Shown piece after piece: positions 50,585 through 59,929 of a DNA stretch of 64,000 bases. Position 1 is the first letter of the stretch; each line of letters opens with the position of its first letter. The notes under the pieces were generated by a model. It had not been told where the DNA came from and did no database searches. It was given only the letters and a program-made list of their open reading frames with translations. Origin of the DNA: Denitrobaculum tricleocarpae (GTDB taxonomy: Bacteria > Pseudomonadota > Alphaproteobacteria > Kiloniellales > Kiloniellaceae); contig NZ_ML660063.1 of NCBI RefSeq assembly GCF_007004665.1, forward strand, positions 62,001-126,000, given 5' to 3'. The translations under genes were made by a program, and so were the position numbers.

Positions 50585-51427
50585 GTGGCATTCGAGGTTT
50601 CCGACTATCACGAGAATGGTTTTGCGGCGCCGATCCGGGTGTTGGGCGACGCGGAGACCGGGGTGTTGAGAGACGAGGTCGCCCGGCTCCGGCGCGAACA
50701 TCCTTCTGACGCCGGGCAGTTCCTGGGCACGAACTGTCACTTGCTGCTGCCGAGCTTTTACGATCTCGCGCTTTCCGAAAAGGTGCTGGATGCGGTGGAA
50801 GCGGTGCTAGGGCCAAATCTGCTGGTCTGGTCGTCGGGCTTTTTCCTGAAGGATCCGGGCGATGAAAAATTCGTGTCCTGGCACCAGGATTCGACCTACT
50901 GGGGCCTGGAGCCGCCGGAGATCACCACGGCCTGGATCGCCTTGACGCCGAGTGTTCCGGAAAGCGGCTGCCTCAGGGTCGTGCCGGGAAGTCACACCCA
51001 GGGGCAGGTGGCCCACGTCGACAGCTTCGCAGAGACCAACATGCTGAGCCGTGGACAGGAAATCGCGGTCGATGTAACCGAAGACGAAGCACAGGACATC
51101 GAGCTTCAGCCTGGGGAAATGAGCCTGCATCACGTCCGGCTGGTCCATGGCTCCGAACCGAACCGGGCGCGGTATCCAAGGGTCGGTTTTGCCGTCCGCT
51201 ATATCCCGACCCATGTCCGGCAGAATGGCGGGCGAACCTTTGCGGTGCTCGCGCGGGGCCGTGATGACTATCGCCATTTCGACTCTCCGCCGCGGCCCGA
51301 TGCCGCGCTTTCGCCGACCGCCTGGGACACGCATCAGGAGTCCTTGCGGCGTACCAATGCGATCCTGATGGCAACGGCGGCGCAGGAGACGGCAGCGCCC
51401 GGACACCGCCTCAAAGGCGTGGACTAA
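50585..51427 (+). CDS. PhyH-family Fe(II)/2-oxoglutarate dioxygenase 1
   Basis: The 280-residue phytanoyl-CoA-hydroxylase-fold protein has the His-x-Asp in SWHQDSTYWGLEPPEITTAW, the distal His in MSLHHVRLVHGSEPN and the 2-oxoglutarate Arg in YPRVGFAVRYIP. It would hydroxylate a small or CoA-linked substrate using O2. GGAGAGG precedes the GTG at 50585. It is 42 nt after the TRAP large permease, suggesting one operon. The opposing RraA-like gene ends 6 nt after its stop. The substrate is unknown. Confidence 0.88.
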   Translation: MAFEVSDYHENGFAAPIRVLGDAETGVLRDEVARLRREHPSDAGQFLGTNCHLLLPSFYDLALSEKVLDAVEAVLGPNLLVWSSGFFLKDPGDEKFVSWHQDSTYWGLEPPEITTAWIALTPSVPESGCLRVVPGSHTQGQVAHVDSFAETNMLSRGQEIAVDVTEDEAQDIELQPGEMSLHHVRLVHGSEPNRARYPRVGFAVRYIPTHVRQNGGRTFAVLARGRDDYRHFDSPPRPDAALSPTAWDTHQESLRRTNAILMATAAQETAAPGHRLKGVD

Positions 51428-51433
51428 AAAGCC

Positions 51434-52132
51434 TCAGTCGAGATACTTCACGCGGTCGGAGGCCATGAGCGCCTCGGTGTGTCCGGGAACCGTCAGGCCC
51501 TCCTCGACTTTCGACAAAAGCTCCTGTTCCGCCGCGAGGAGCGCCGGCAGTGCGGCTTTGACGCTCTCAGACCTTGTGCGCGGGATGACGACCACACCAT
51601 CCCGGTCACCCGCCAGAATGTCACCGGGTTCGATCACCAGACCGCCGATCGCGAGGGGCAGGTTGACGGCTCCCGGGCCGGTCCGCGACGGTGAATTGGG
51701 CGTGAGGCCTGCGCAATAGACCGGCAGGCCGACCTGCAGAATGGCCTCGTAGTCACGGAGCATCCCGTCCGTGACAAATGCGGCCACGCCTTTGTTCCTG
51801 GCCATGCCGAGCACGAGATCGCCCGCGACCGCTGCGCCCTCGAAAGCCTCCGTTCCTGCGACGATGACATCGCCCGGCCCTGCGAGACTAAGAGCGGCAA
51901 AGAGCGCCAGGTTATCCGATGGCCCGCAAAGCGCGGTGACCGCCGAGCCGCAGAACTTGAAAGGCAGGCCGTCCGCCACGCCCAGGGGTTTGATGGAGTG
52001 TTGCAGCGCCCCGGTGCCGCCCAGGGCGTCGATGAGATTGCTGGTGGCGACGCCTTTGAAAGCTGCGACTGTGGCTTCCGGTGCGCGGGTGACATCTCGC
52101 TGCACTGTGAGAATGGGAGGGTCTTCGATCAT
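51434..52132 (-). CDS. RraA-family protein (4-hydroxy-4-methyl-2-oxoglutarate aldolase-like)
   Basis: The 232-residue protein has the RraA fold: FKGVATSNLIDALGG, AGTEAFEGAAVAGDLVLG, and the metal/substrate loop VAAFVTDGMLRDYE (Asp-Gly-x-x-Arg-Asp). IEPGDILAGDRDGVVVIPR is the family C-terminal motif. Members are HMG/CHA aldolases or oxaloacetate decarboxylases acting on pyruvoyl compounds; others are RNase E regulators. The catabolic setting between two oxygenases supports the aldolase role. ATG 52132 is fixed by AGGAAAAATC upstream; a longer upstream frame runs into the divergent promoter. It is divergent from PhyH 2. Confidence 0.88.
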   Translation of the reverse strand: MIEDPPILTVQRDVTRAPEATVAAFKGVATSNLIDALGGTGALQHSIKPLGVADGLPFKFCGSAVTALCGPSDNLALFAALSLAGPGDVIVAGTEAFEGAAVAGDLVLGMARNKGVAAFVTDGMLRDYEAILQVGLPVYCAGLTPNSPSRTGPGAVNLPLAIGGLVIEPGDILAGDRDGVVVIPRTRSESVKAALPALLAAEQELLSKVEEGLTVPGHTEALMASDRVKYLD

Positions 52133-52287
52133 GATTTTTCCTGTAACGCTCGGCGTTTGCAGATTCTTTGCGGACGCACGTGTCGTGAAGTGAGGTGGGA
52201 GCGAGAGCTTACTGTCTTTTTTCGGCCGTGGAGCTATATTATCGTTAACAATCGGAGGGGACAAACTGCGTTCCATGGGAGAGCTGT

Positions 52288-53196
52288 ATGCTGACTGCAA
52301 AACAGATCGATTTTTACCGGACGCAAGGTTACCTGGTTCTGGAGCGACAGATTCCAGAGGATCTGATCGCTGCCGCCCGGGCAGAGCTGGCGCACTTTAT
52401 CGAACTCGCGCGTGGCATAGACGAGAGCAACGACGTTCTCGATCTGGAGGATAGCCACCGGCCGGACCAGCCGCGGGTGCGCAGGGTCAAGCTTCCCCAC
52501 GCGGTCAGCCCGGTCTTTGGAGATTTGATGCGGAGCAAATGGATACTCGACCCGGTCCGGGCGCTGATCGGAGGTTCGGTGCGCCTGCACACCAGTAAAC
52601 TCAATCTTAAATCCGCCGGGTACGGCGCGGCCGTCGAGTGGCATCAGGATTGGGCCTTCTATCCTCACACCAACGACGACGTCCTGGCCGTCGGTGTCAT
52701 GCTGGACGATGTCGGGCCGGAGAACGGTCCTCTGCTGGTCTATCCGGGAAGTCACCGGGGCGAAATCTTTGACCACCATGCGGAGGGTTATTTCTGCGGT
52801 GCGATGTCCCTGGAAAAGTCAGGCCTGGACCCTGCGGACGCAGTCCCGCTGACCGCCCCTGCCGGATCGATCTCCATCCATCACGGCCGGACGGTGCACG
52901 GCTCGGACCTGAACCGCTCTACGCGGGATCGCGCCCTGCTGCTCTATGAAATGACGGCGGTGGATGCCTGGCCGCTGCAGGGCTCGTTCAGCGAGATGGG
53001 AACACTGGAAGACTATGATACCCGGATTCTCTGCGGGGATGCGACGATCGCCCCGCGCCTGGAGCCGGTTCCTGTGCGTTTGCCGATCCCAAAGCCACCC
53101 CAGCTCGGATCGATCTATCAGGTCCAAAAGGCCATGTCGGACCGCAGCTTTGACGTGATCGACGCTTCGCAAAGAGAGGTCAATGCGCAAACCTAG
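52288..53196 (+). CDS. PhyH-family Fe(II)/2-oxoglutarate dioxygenase 2
   Basis: The 302-residue protein is of the PhyH type: AVEWHQDWAFYPHTNDDVLA (His-x-Asp), VGPENGPLLVYPGSHRG, distal His in SISIHHGRTVHGSDLN and the 2-oxoglutarate Arg in TRDRALLLYE. It is only distantly similar to PhyH 1; the PHTNDD and ENGPLLVYPGSHRG style recurs in ectoine-hydroxylase-like and related enzymes. GGGAG precedes the ATG. It is divergent from the RraA gene across 155 bp. Substrate not known; the neighbours suggest a small organic acid or polyol. Confidence 0.88.
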   Translation: MLTAKQIDFYRTQGYLVLERQIPEDLIAAARAELAHFIELARGIDESNDVLDLEDSHRPDQPRVRRVKLPHAVSPVFGDLMRSKWILDPVRALIGGSVRLHTSKLNLKSAGYGAAVEWHQDWAFYPHTNDDVLAVGVMLDDVGPENGPLLVYPGSHRGEIFDHHAEGYFCGAMSLEKSGLDPADAVPLTAPAGSISIHHGRTVHGSDLNRSTRDRALLLYEMTAVDAWPLQGSFSEMGTLEDYDTRILCGDATIAPRLEPVPVRLPIPKPPQLGSIYQVQKAMSDRSFDVIDASQREVNAQT

Positions 53197-53461
53197 ATGC
53201 GGTTTCCCGCGTCAACGAAAGTCCTATGACTACCGTTGTTGAAATCTGAATATTATAGTTTTGCCAAAGACTTAACAACAATCGTGACGGGAGCGGAGCG
53301 CAGGCTGCACAGACATTCAAGAGCCTGCATAATGGCGAAGAATTAGACGCGGCGACGATTTTATAATAATGTGTACATTACTGAATCCGTAAACGCGGTA
53401 TAAGCGGGATTGAGAAGGCCGGCACCGAATTCGGCCCAAATCGAGGGGAGAACGTGGCACG

Positions 53462-54529
53462 ATGGCTTCGGTTGGTATCCACGATGTTCGGAAATCGTTC
53501 GGACCGGTAGAGATTATTCACGGCGTTGACATTTCGATCGAAGACGGAGAATTCGTCATCCTCGTCGGCCCCTCCGGCTGCGGGAAATCCACTCTCCTGC
53601 GCATGATCGCCGGTCTGGAAAAGATCACCTCCGGCGAGATTTCCATCGGTGAGCGGGTCGTGAACCAGATGCCTCCGAAGGAGCGGGACATCGCCATGGT
53701 GTTCCAGAATTACGCCCTTTATCCCCACATGACGGTCTCGGAGAACATGGCGTTCTCGCTGCGGCTGCGGCGCACGGAAAACGCGATTGTGACCGAGCGT
53801 GTTCATATTGCCGCGGAAATACTCGGGCTCATGCCGCTGCTGGACCGCTACCCGCGCCAGCTCTCGGGCGGTCAGCGTCAGCGCGTCGCCATGGGGCGGG
53901 CGATCGTCCGCGATCCGCAGGTTTTTTTATTCGATGAACCGCTCTCCAACCTGGATGCCAAGCTGCGGGTTCAGATGCGCACCGAGATCAAGGAACTGCA
54001 TCAGCGTTTGCGCACGACCACGGTCTATGTGACCCATGATCAGATCGAAGCCATGACCATGGCGGATAAGATCGTTGTCATGCACGACGGGATTGTCGAA
54101 CAGATCGGTGCGCCGCTTGATCTCTACGACAACCCGGCCAACCGTTTTGTCGCCGGCTTTATCGGTTCGCCCGCGATGAACTTCATGAGCGGCCACATCA
54201 CTGGAGCGAACGGCTCCGCGCGCCTGCGCACGGAGGGTGGCATTGACTTGCCGCTTGGCGCGAGTGCACCTGCGGCCAGTGACGGCCGTCCGGCCGTCTA
54301 CGGGGTGCGTCCGGAACACTTTGTCCTGTCCGACGAGGGCGCCGAGGCATCGGTTGTCGTTGTAGAGCCGACGGGATCCGAAATTCAGGTCGTTGCCGAT
54401 ATGGGCGGCGACCACATCGTTGCCGTTTTCCGGGAACGGCATGATTTGAAGCCAGGGCAGAAGATTCATCTGCAGCCAAACCCGGAGCTCGTCCATCTTT
54501 TCGACAGTGATAACGGACAGCGGCTTTAG
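53462..54529 (+). CDS. MalK/UgpC-type ABC transporter ATPase
   Basis: The 355-residue ATPase has Walker A (LVGPSGCGKSTLLRMIAGLE), signature RQLSGGQRQRVAMGRAI, Walker B (VFLFDEPLSNLDAKLRV) and a C-terminal TOBE domain (VYGVRPEHFVLSDEG). The family powers import of oligosaccharides, polyols and glycerol-3-phosphate. It begins an operon with binding protein and two permeases. The gene has a 265-bp upstream gap that holds AT-rich sequence but no obvious operator. Confidence 0.93.
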   Translation: MASVGIHDVRKSFGPVEIIHGVDISIEDGEFVILVGPSGCGKSTLLRMIAGLEKITSGEISIGERVVNQMPPKERDIAMVFQNYALYPHMTVSENMAFSLRLRRTENAIVTERVHIAAEILGLMPLLDRYPRQLSGGQRQRVAMGRAIVRDPQVFLFDEPLSNLDAKLRVQMRTEIKELHQRLRTTTVYVTHDQIEAMTMADKIVVMHDGIVEQIGAPLDLYDNPANRFVAGFIGSPAMNFMSGHITGANGSARLRTEGGIDLPLGASAPAASDGRPAVYGVRPEHFVLSDEGAEASVVVVEPTGSEIQVVADMGGDHIVAVFRERHDLKPGQKIHLQPNPELVHLFDSDNGQRL

Positions 54530-54632
54530 GAGGAGGACTTCCCTTGCCCGATCCGGGCAGCGGGAGAAGGAGTGATCGCGATAAGTCATAAAACGGCGCC
54601 GAAAAGCGCCGATAAATAATGGGAGGAAATAG

Positions 54633-55955
54633 ATGTTTAACATTGATCGCCGTTCCCTGCTCAAAGGGAGCACCGCGCTGGCGTTAGGCGCTGCGCTGAC
54701 ACCCGCTCAACTGCTCGGCTATGCGAAGGCCTGGGCCGCCGATATGAAATTCAAGCCGGAAGCCGGCGCGGAGCTTCGCCTGCTGCGCTGGAAGCGGTTC
54801 ATTCAATCCGAAGAAGACGCCTTCCTGGCCCTGATCGATGCCTTCACGCAGGCGACCGGTGTCAAGGTCACGGTCGAGAGTGAGTTCATGGATGACATTC
54901 AGCCCAAGGCCTCGGTCGCCGCGAACGTGGGTTCCGGTCCCGATCTGATCTGGGGTCTCTACTCCACGGCCCATCTTTTCCCCGACAAGCTGATTGATCT
55001 CACCGATGTCGCCGATCATCTGGGTGGTCTCTATGGCGGCTGGGTTGAAGCCGCGGAGACCTACGGCAAGGGCGACGGCGGAACCTGGATCAACATCCCG
55101 ATCTGTTTTGGCGGTAACTATCTCAATTACCGCAACTCCATGATCGAGGCGGCCGGCTTCCAGAGCGTTCCGGAAGACCTCGAAGGTTTCCTGGAGATGT
55201 CGAAAGCGCTGAAGGCGAACGGCACCCCCATGGGCATGGCGCTCGGGCATGCTTCGGGCGACGGCAATGCCTGGACTCACTGGGCGCTTTGGGCTCACGA
55301 CGCCTATGTGGTCGACGAGAACGACAAGGTCATCCTGGATTCACCGGAAGCGGTCAAAGCCTGCGAGTACGTCAAGGCGCTCTATGACAGCTGGATCCCG
55401 GGGACGGCCTCCTGGAACGACGGCTCGAACAACAAGGCCTTCCTGGCAGGCGAGGTCTCGGTCACCAACAACGGAATCTCGATCTACCAGAAAGCGCTCA
55501 CCGAGGGCATGACCGATATTTCGGAAGACATGGATCATGCCTTCTATCCGGTCGGTGTTTCGGGCAAACCGACGGAGTTGCATGTCGCCTGGTCCTTGAT
55601 GGCCTTCAAGTATTCGAAGTATCCCAATGCCTGTAAGGCGCTCTTCGAATTCATTATGTCCAAACCGCAGTACGACGATTGGCTGGTTGGATCGGTTGCA
55701 TACCTGACGCATCCGCTGAACGGCTACGACGACAACCCGATCTGGACCTCGGATCCCAAGCGCACGATCTTCCGTGACTGTGCCAAGCGGACGCTGACCG
55801 CCGGCGGTAAGGGGTCGGTCGGTGAGCGGGCGGCGGCGGCGCTTGCCGACTTCATCGTCGTGGACATGCTGGCCTCGGCAGCGACCGGCCAGACGACGCC
55901 CGAGGAGGCCGTGAAACAGGCCACCCGCAAAGCGAAACGGATCTATCGAAGTTAA
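54633..55955 (+). CDS. ABC substrate-binding protein (family 1), Tat-exported
   Basis: The 440-residue periplasmic binding protein has a twin-arginine signal peptide: FNIDRRSLLKGSTALALGAA with cleavage near AWAAD. The mature domain belongs to the sugar/polyol-binding family 1 (WKRFIQSEEDAFLALIDAF, LIWGLYSTAHLFPDKLIDLT, MALGHASGDGNAWTHWALW). The Tat signal implies folding before export, which is common in this order for family 1 proteins. GGAGG precedes the ATG. A strong hairpin follows it before the first permease gene. Confidence 0.92.
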   Translation: MFNIDRRSLLKGSTALALGAALTPAQLLGYAKAWAADMKFKPEAGAELRLLRWKRFIQSEEDAFLALIDAFTQATGVKVTVESEFMDDIQPKASVAANVGSGPDLIWGLYSTAHLFPDKLIDLTDVADHLGGLYGGWVEAAETYGKGDGGTWINIPICFGGNYLNYRNSMIEAAGFQSVPEDLEGFLEMSKALKANGTPMGMALGHASGDGNAWTHWALWAHDAYVVDENDKVILDSPEAVKACEYVKALYDSWIPGTASWNDGSNNKAFLAGEVSVTNNGISIYQKALTEGMTDISEDMDHAFYPVGVSGKPTELHVAWSLMAFKYSKYPNACKALFEFIMSKPQYDDWLVGSVAYLTHPLNGYDDNPIWTSDPKRTIFRDCAKRTLTAGGKGSVGERAAAALADFIVVDMLASAATGQTTPEEAVKQATRKAKRIYRS

Positions 55956-55974
55956 GTCATAGTCTGAACTTCAC

Positions 55975-56002
55975 GAGAGCCGGTGTTTCGGCATCGGCTC
56001 TC
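55975..56002 (+). terminator. Intercistronic hairpin after the binding-protein gene
   Basis: GAGAGCCGGTG pairs with CATCGGCTCTC (11 bp, one wobble, loop TTTCGG), followed by AGTCTTTTT. It lies 20 nt after the binding-protein stop and 32 nt before the first permease. It may be a partial terminator or an mRNA stabiliser keeping the binding protein more abundant than the permeases. Confidence 0.75.
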
Positions 56003-56034
56003 AGTCTTTTTCGCTTTCGGGATGCTCCGCCAAT

Positions 56035-56982
56035 ATGCTTGACGCCGCAGCGAGACAAACCGCGGTCGCCCCGGTCAGCTTCTGGACCAGGCTCAACGAG
56101 AACCGAAACGTTCTTGGTCTCTGGTTCATGCTGCCGGCCGCGGCATTCCTGCTTCTCTTTTTGGCCTATCCGCTCGGCCTCGGAATATGGCTGAGCCTGA
56201 CCGACGCGCGGATCGGGCGCGCCGGCGAATTCATCGGGATCGAGAACTTTGTCTGGCTTTGGGGCGACAGCGTCTTCTGGTTGTCGGTTTTCAATACCCT
56301 GCTCTATACGATCGTTGCCAGCGTCATCAAATTCGCCATCGGGCTCTATCTGGCGCTTCTGCTCAACAATAATATTGCCTTCAAGGCCTTCATCCGGGCC
56401 ATCGTGCTGCTGCCCTTCATCGTTCCCACGGTGCTCTCCGCCATCGCTTTCTGGTGGATCTTCGATTCGCAGTTTTCGATCATCTCCTGGGCGCTGATCG
56501 AGCTCGGCATCATCGAGCAGAATATCGATTTCCTCGGCACGCCCAACAATGCGCGGGCATCGGTCATCTTTGCCAACATCTGGCGTGGCGTGCCCTTTGT
56601 GGCCATTACGCTTCTGGCCGGGTTGCAGACGGTGCCGCAGTCTCTCTATGAAGCTGCGACCATTGACGGCGCCTCCAAGTGGGCGATGTTCCGGCATATC
56701 ACCTATCCGCTGCTGACCCCGATTATTGCGGTGGTCATGACCTTCTCGGTGCTCTTCACCTTCACCGATTTCCAGCTGATCTATGCCATGACCCGCGGTG
56801 GACCGGTCAACGCGACGCACCTGATGGCGACCCTCTCCTATCAGCGCGCGATCCTTGGCGGCAACCTGGGCGAGGGCGCGGCGATCTCCACCGCGATGAT
56901 CCCCTTCCTGCTGTCCGCCATCATGTTCTCCTGGTTTGGCCTGCAACGCCGCAAATGGCAACAGGGTGAAAGCGATGACTGA
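56035..56982 (+). CDS. Sugar/polyol ABC permease 1 (MalF/UgpA-type)
   Basis: The 315-residue permease has six helices in the MalF-type arrangement. Its cytoplasmic EAA loop reads SLYEAATIDGASKWAMFRHITYPLL. The N-terminal LGLWFMLPAAAFLLLFLAYPLGLGIW begins the first helix region, and a VLFTFTDFQLIYAMTRGGPVN loop is also typical. It overlaps the second permease by 8 nt (ATGACTGA), so both are coupled. ATG 56035 follows the hairpin. Confidence 0.92.
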   Translation: MLDAAARQTAVAPVSFWTRLNENRNVLGLWFMLPAAAFLLLFLAYPLGLGIWLSLTDARIGRAGEFIGIENFVWLWGDSVFWLSVFNTLLYTIVASVIKFAIGLYLALLLNNNIAFKAFIRAIVLLPFIVPTVLSAIAFWWIFDSQFSIISWALIELGIIEQNIDFLGTPNNARASVIFANIWRGVPFVAITLLAGLQTVPQSLYEAATIDGASKWAMFRHITYPLLTPIIAVVMTFSVLFTFTDFQLIYAMTRGGPVNATHLMATLSYQRAILGGNLGEGAAISTAMIPFLLSAIMFSWFGLQRRKWQQGESDD

Positions 56983-57883
56983 AGCCGCATTGAAAACCGC
57001 CAAGACCCGCGAGCCGGTCTCCGATGATTCGGAAGGCATGGATTATCTGATCACGCGGCAATCGCGGTTCGTGACCGTCTACCTGCCGCTAATCCTGATC
57101 ATGTTCGTTCTGCTGTTCCCTTTCTACTGGATGGGGACCACCTCGGTGAAACCCAACAGCGAACTGCTGGATATGAGCAACCACAATCCGCTCTGGGTGT
57201 CGTCCCCGACCTTACAGCACTTCGAAAAACTCTTGTTCGAGACCGAGTATCCCGCCTGGATGTGGAACACCATGCTGGTTGCCGTGGTCGCAACCTTCCT
57301 GTCGGTTGTGGCCAGCGTCTTGGCGGCCTACGCGATCGTCCGCATTAAATACAAGGGGGCTCAAACAATCGGCGGTCTGATCTTCCTGGCCTACCTGGTG
57401 CCGCCGTCGATCCTCTTCATTCCGCTTTCGACCGTGATCTTCGAGTATGGACTCTTCGACAGTCCTCTGGCGCTGATTCTCTCCTATCCGACGATTCTGA
57501 TTCCCTTCAGCACCTGGTTGTTGATGGGGTACTTCAAAACGATTCCCTTTGAGCTCGAGGAATGCGCCCTGATCGATGGCGCGTCCCGCCTGCAGATCCT
57601 GGTGAAGATCGTCCTGCCGCTCTCCGTTCCCGGCCTGATTTCCGCCGGTATCTTTTCCTTCACGCTCTGCTGGAACGAGTTCATCTATGCCCTGACCTTC
57701 ATCAGCACCTCCTCCAACAAGACCGTGCCGGTGGCCGTCCTTTCGGAGTTGGTGGACGGCGACGTCTATCACTGGGGCTCCCTGATGGCCGGTGCACTTT
57801 TGGGCTCAGTGCCTGTTGCGATCATCTATTCCTTCTTCGTCGAACACTACGTTTCCTCGATGACCGGTGCGGTAAAAGAGTAA
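56975..57883 (+). CDS. Sugar/polyol ABC permease 2 (MalG/UgpE-type)
   Basis: The 302-residue permease has a MalG-type layout: FVTVYLPLILIMFVLLFPFYW as the first helix, the EAA loop LEECALIDGASRLQILVKIVLPL, and a final SLMAGALLGSVPVAIIYSFF helix. ATG 56975 is used because AGGG lies upstream and it overlaps the end of permease 1. It is the last gene of the transporter operon. Together with the ATPase and the Tat binding protein it forms a complete importer. Confidence 0.92.
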   Translation: MTEAALKTAKTREPVSDDSEGMDYLITRQSRFVTVYLPLILIMFVLLFPFYWMGTTSVKPNSELLDMSNHNPLWVSSPTLQHFEKLLFETEYPAWMWNTMLVAVVATFLSVVASVLAAYAIVRIKYKGAQTIGGLIFLAYLVPPSILFIPLSTVIFEYGLFDSPLALILSYPTILIPFSTWLLMGYFKTIPFELEECALIDGASRLQILVKIVLPLSVPGLISAGIFSFTLCWNEFIYALTFISTSSNKTVPVAVLSELVDGDVYHWGSLMAGALLGSVPVAIIYSFFVEHYVSSMTGAVKE

Positions 57884-58132
57884 CGCAGTTCCTCAATCGA
57901 ACCCGGCAGGAACCGATTAGGTTTGGGCGGATGGCCTTTGTCCGCTATATCTCTCATCGGGGTGTCCGCCTGTGGAGTGTTGTCCGCGCGGTCACCAATC
58001 GACTGCGATCGCGAAGCTCGGGGGATTGAACAGGCAGATGCATCGACGAAGAGGTGTTGGGGTTTTCAAGTCCGCTCAATATCAGGATGATGCGAACTCT
58101 TGTCGGCCTGTGGCTTCTGCGGGTTTTGCAAG

Positions 58133-59905
58133 ATGACGGAAGCGCCCGGTGAAATGGGGTTCCTGGCCGAAGCTGCTGTCTTCATGGCGGCGGCGGTTGT
58201 CGCAGTGCCGCTCTTCAAGCGTTTCGGCCTTGGGTCTGTTCTGGGCTTTCTGGCGGCAGGTACGGTCATTGGTCCCTTCGGCATCGGGATCATCAGCAAT
58301 GCCGAGGATATTCTGCATTTCGCCGAGTTCGGGGTCGTGCTTCTGCTGTTCATCATCGGCCTTGAGTTGAAACCCAGCCGTCTCTGGGTGATGCGGCGGG
58401 AAATCTTCGGCCTTGGCCTCGCTCAGGTCTTTACGACGGGTTTTGTTCTTTCGGGTGCGGCCTATCTGCTGGGCCTGAGCTGGCAGGCCTCGATCATCGC
58501 CGGGTTCGGTCTCGCCTTGTCGTCGACCGCCTTTGCCCTGCAAATCCTGCAGGAGCGGGGCGACCTCAACACCCGCCATGGACGGACCGCCTTCGCCATT
58601 CTCCTGTTCCAGGACATCGCCGTCGTGCCGCTGCTGGCACTGGTCGGCATATTCAGCACCGTCGGCGGAGAGTCCGCGGATCCTTTCTGGCTGGCGGCAA
58701 TCAAGGCGATCGCCGTGGTTGGTGGTCTCCTCCTCCTGAGCCGCTTCCTGTTGAACCGGATTTTCCGGCTCGTGGCGAAAGCCAATTCCCGCGAGGTGTT
58801 TGCCGCGGCTTCCCTGTTGCTGGTTGTCGGCACCTCGCTGATGATGGATGCCGCGGGCCTGTCCATGGCCCTCGGGGCATTCCTTGCAGGTGTCATGCTG
58901 GCTGATTCGGAATTCCGGCATCAGTTGGAAGCGGACATCGAGCCTTTCCGCGGACTCTTGCTCGGCCTTTTCTTCATGGCGGTCGGAATGTCCGTCGACT
59001 GGGGGCTGGTGTTTGAGAACCTCGTGCTCGTGCTTCTGGCGGTGATAGCGGCCATGGCGGTGAAGGCGGCCATTCTCTATATCCTCGCGCGTCTTTTCGG
59101 TAATGGGAACATCGAGGGCCTGACGATCTCCTCCACGCTCTGTCAGGGCGGCGAATTCGCCTTCGTCCTTTTCTCGGCGGCGTCCGCAGGGGCGATCTTC
59201 TCCGACCTGATCGCAAATCTCATGACCGCCAGCGTGACGATTTCCATGGCCTTGACGCCCCTGGCGACGGCGATCGTGGGGCGGATCGCGCAAAAGGCGG
59301 CCGCCAGGGAGCCCGCCGGCGAGAAACCGCCCGTGCGCAAGGTCGAGGATGCCCGCGTGATCATCGCCGGGTTCGGGCGGATCGGGCAGGTCGTGGCGCA
59401 ACTGATGTCGGCGCGGGGGATTGTCGCGACCATGATCGATACCGATCCCGAGAGGATCGAAATCGCCCGAACCTTCGGGACCAAGGTGTTTTACGGCGAC
59501 GTGCAACGGATCGACGTCATGCGGGCCGCGGGCGCCGACGAAGCGGAGGTGATCTTTGTCTGTGCCGACGACAAGGACACCTGTACCGAGATGGTGAAAC
59601 GGATCAAGGGATCCTTTCCCAAGGTCAAGACCGTCGTTCGCGCCTATGACCGCATGCATGTCATGGAGCTGATGGATTGGACCAACGGACTAATCGTGCG
59701 CGAAACCTTCGAATCCAGCGTCCTGATGGCGCGCGAGGGGCTTTTGCGCCTGGGGGTCAGCGAAACCGAGGTTGAGCAGACCGTAAACGAATTCCGGCGC
59801 AGGGACGCGGAGCGTCTTCGGCTTCAAAAAACGATCGGTGTTTACGCTGCCGCCGAGCGCATGCACGAACCCTATGGGATCGAAAAGCCTGAAGAGAAAC
59901 CCTGA
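58133..59905 (+). CDS. Kef-type K+/H+ antiporter with TrkA-N domain
   Basis: The 590-residue protein has a CPA2 membrane part (VAVPLFKRFGLGSVLGFLAAG, LLLFIIGLELKPSRLWVM, LFQDIAVVPLLALVGIF) and a C-terminal TrkA-N nucleotide-binding domain (ARVIIAGFGRIGQVVAQLM, FYGDVQRIDVMRAAGADEAE). KefB/KefC proteins export K+ and acidify the cell under electrophile stress and are gated by glutathione adducts. Starts at 58133 and 58154 are both possible; neither has a strong ribosome binding site. No glutathione-linked ancillary protein (KefF/KefG) is adjacent. It stands apart from the transporter operon. Confidence 0.92.
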   Translation: MTEAPGEMGFLAEAAVFMAAAVVAVPLFKRFGLGSVLGFLAAGTVIGPFGIGIISNAEDILHFAEFGVVLLLFIIGLELKPSRLWVMRREIFGLGLAQVFTTGFVLSGAAYLLGLSWQASIIAGFGLALSSTAFALQILQERGDLNTRHGRTAFAILLFQDIAVVPLLALVGIFSTVGGESADPFWLAAIKAIAVVGGLLLLSRFLLNRIFRLVAKANSREVFAAASLLLVVGTSLMMDAAGLSMALGAFLAGVMLADSEFRHQLEADIEPFRGLLLGLFFMAVGMSVDWGLVFENLVLVLLAVIAAMAVKAAILYILARLFGNGNIEGLTISSTLCQGGEFAFVLFSAASAGAIFSDLIANLMTASVTISMALTPLATAIVGRIAQKAAAREPAGEKPPVRKVEDARVIIAGFGRIGQVVAQLMSARGIVATMIDTDPERIEIARTFGTKVFYGDVQRIDVMRAAGADEAEVIFVCADDKDTCTEMVKRIKGSFPKVKTVVRAYDRMHVMELMDWTNGLIVRETFESSVLMAREGLLRLGVSETEVEQTVNEFRRRDAERLRLQKTIGVYAAAERMHEPYGIEKPEEKP

Positions 59906-59929
59906 GCCAGCGGGTCGTGCTTCGATGCG

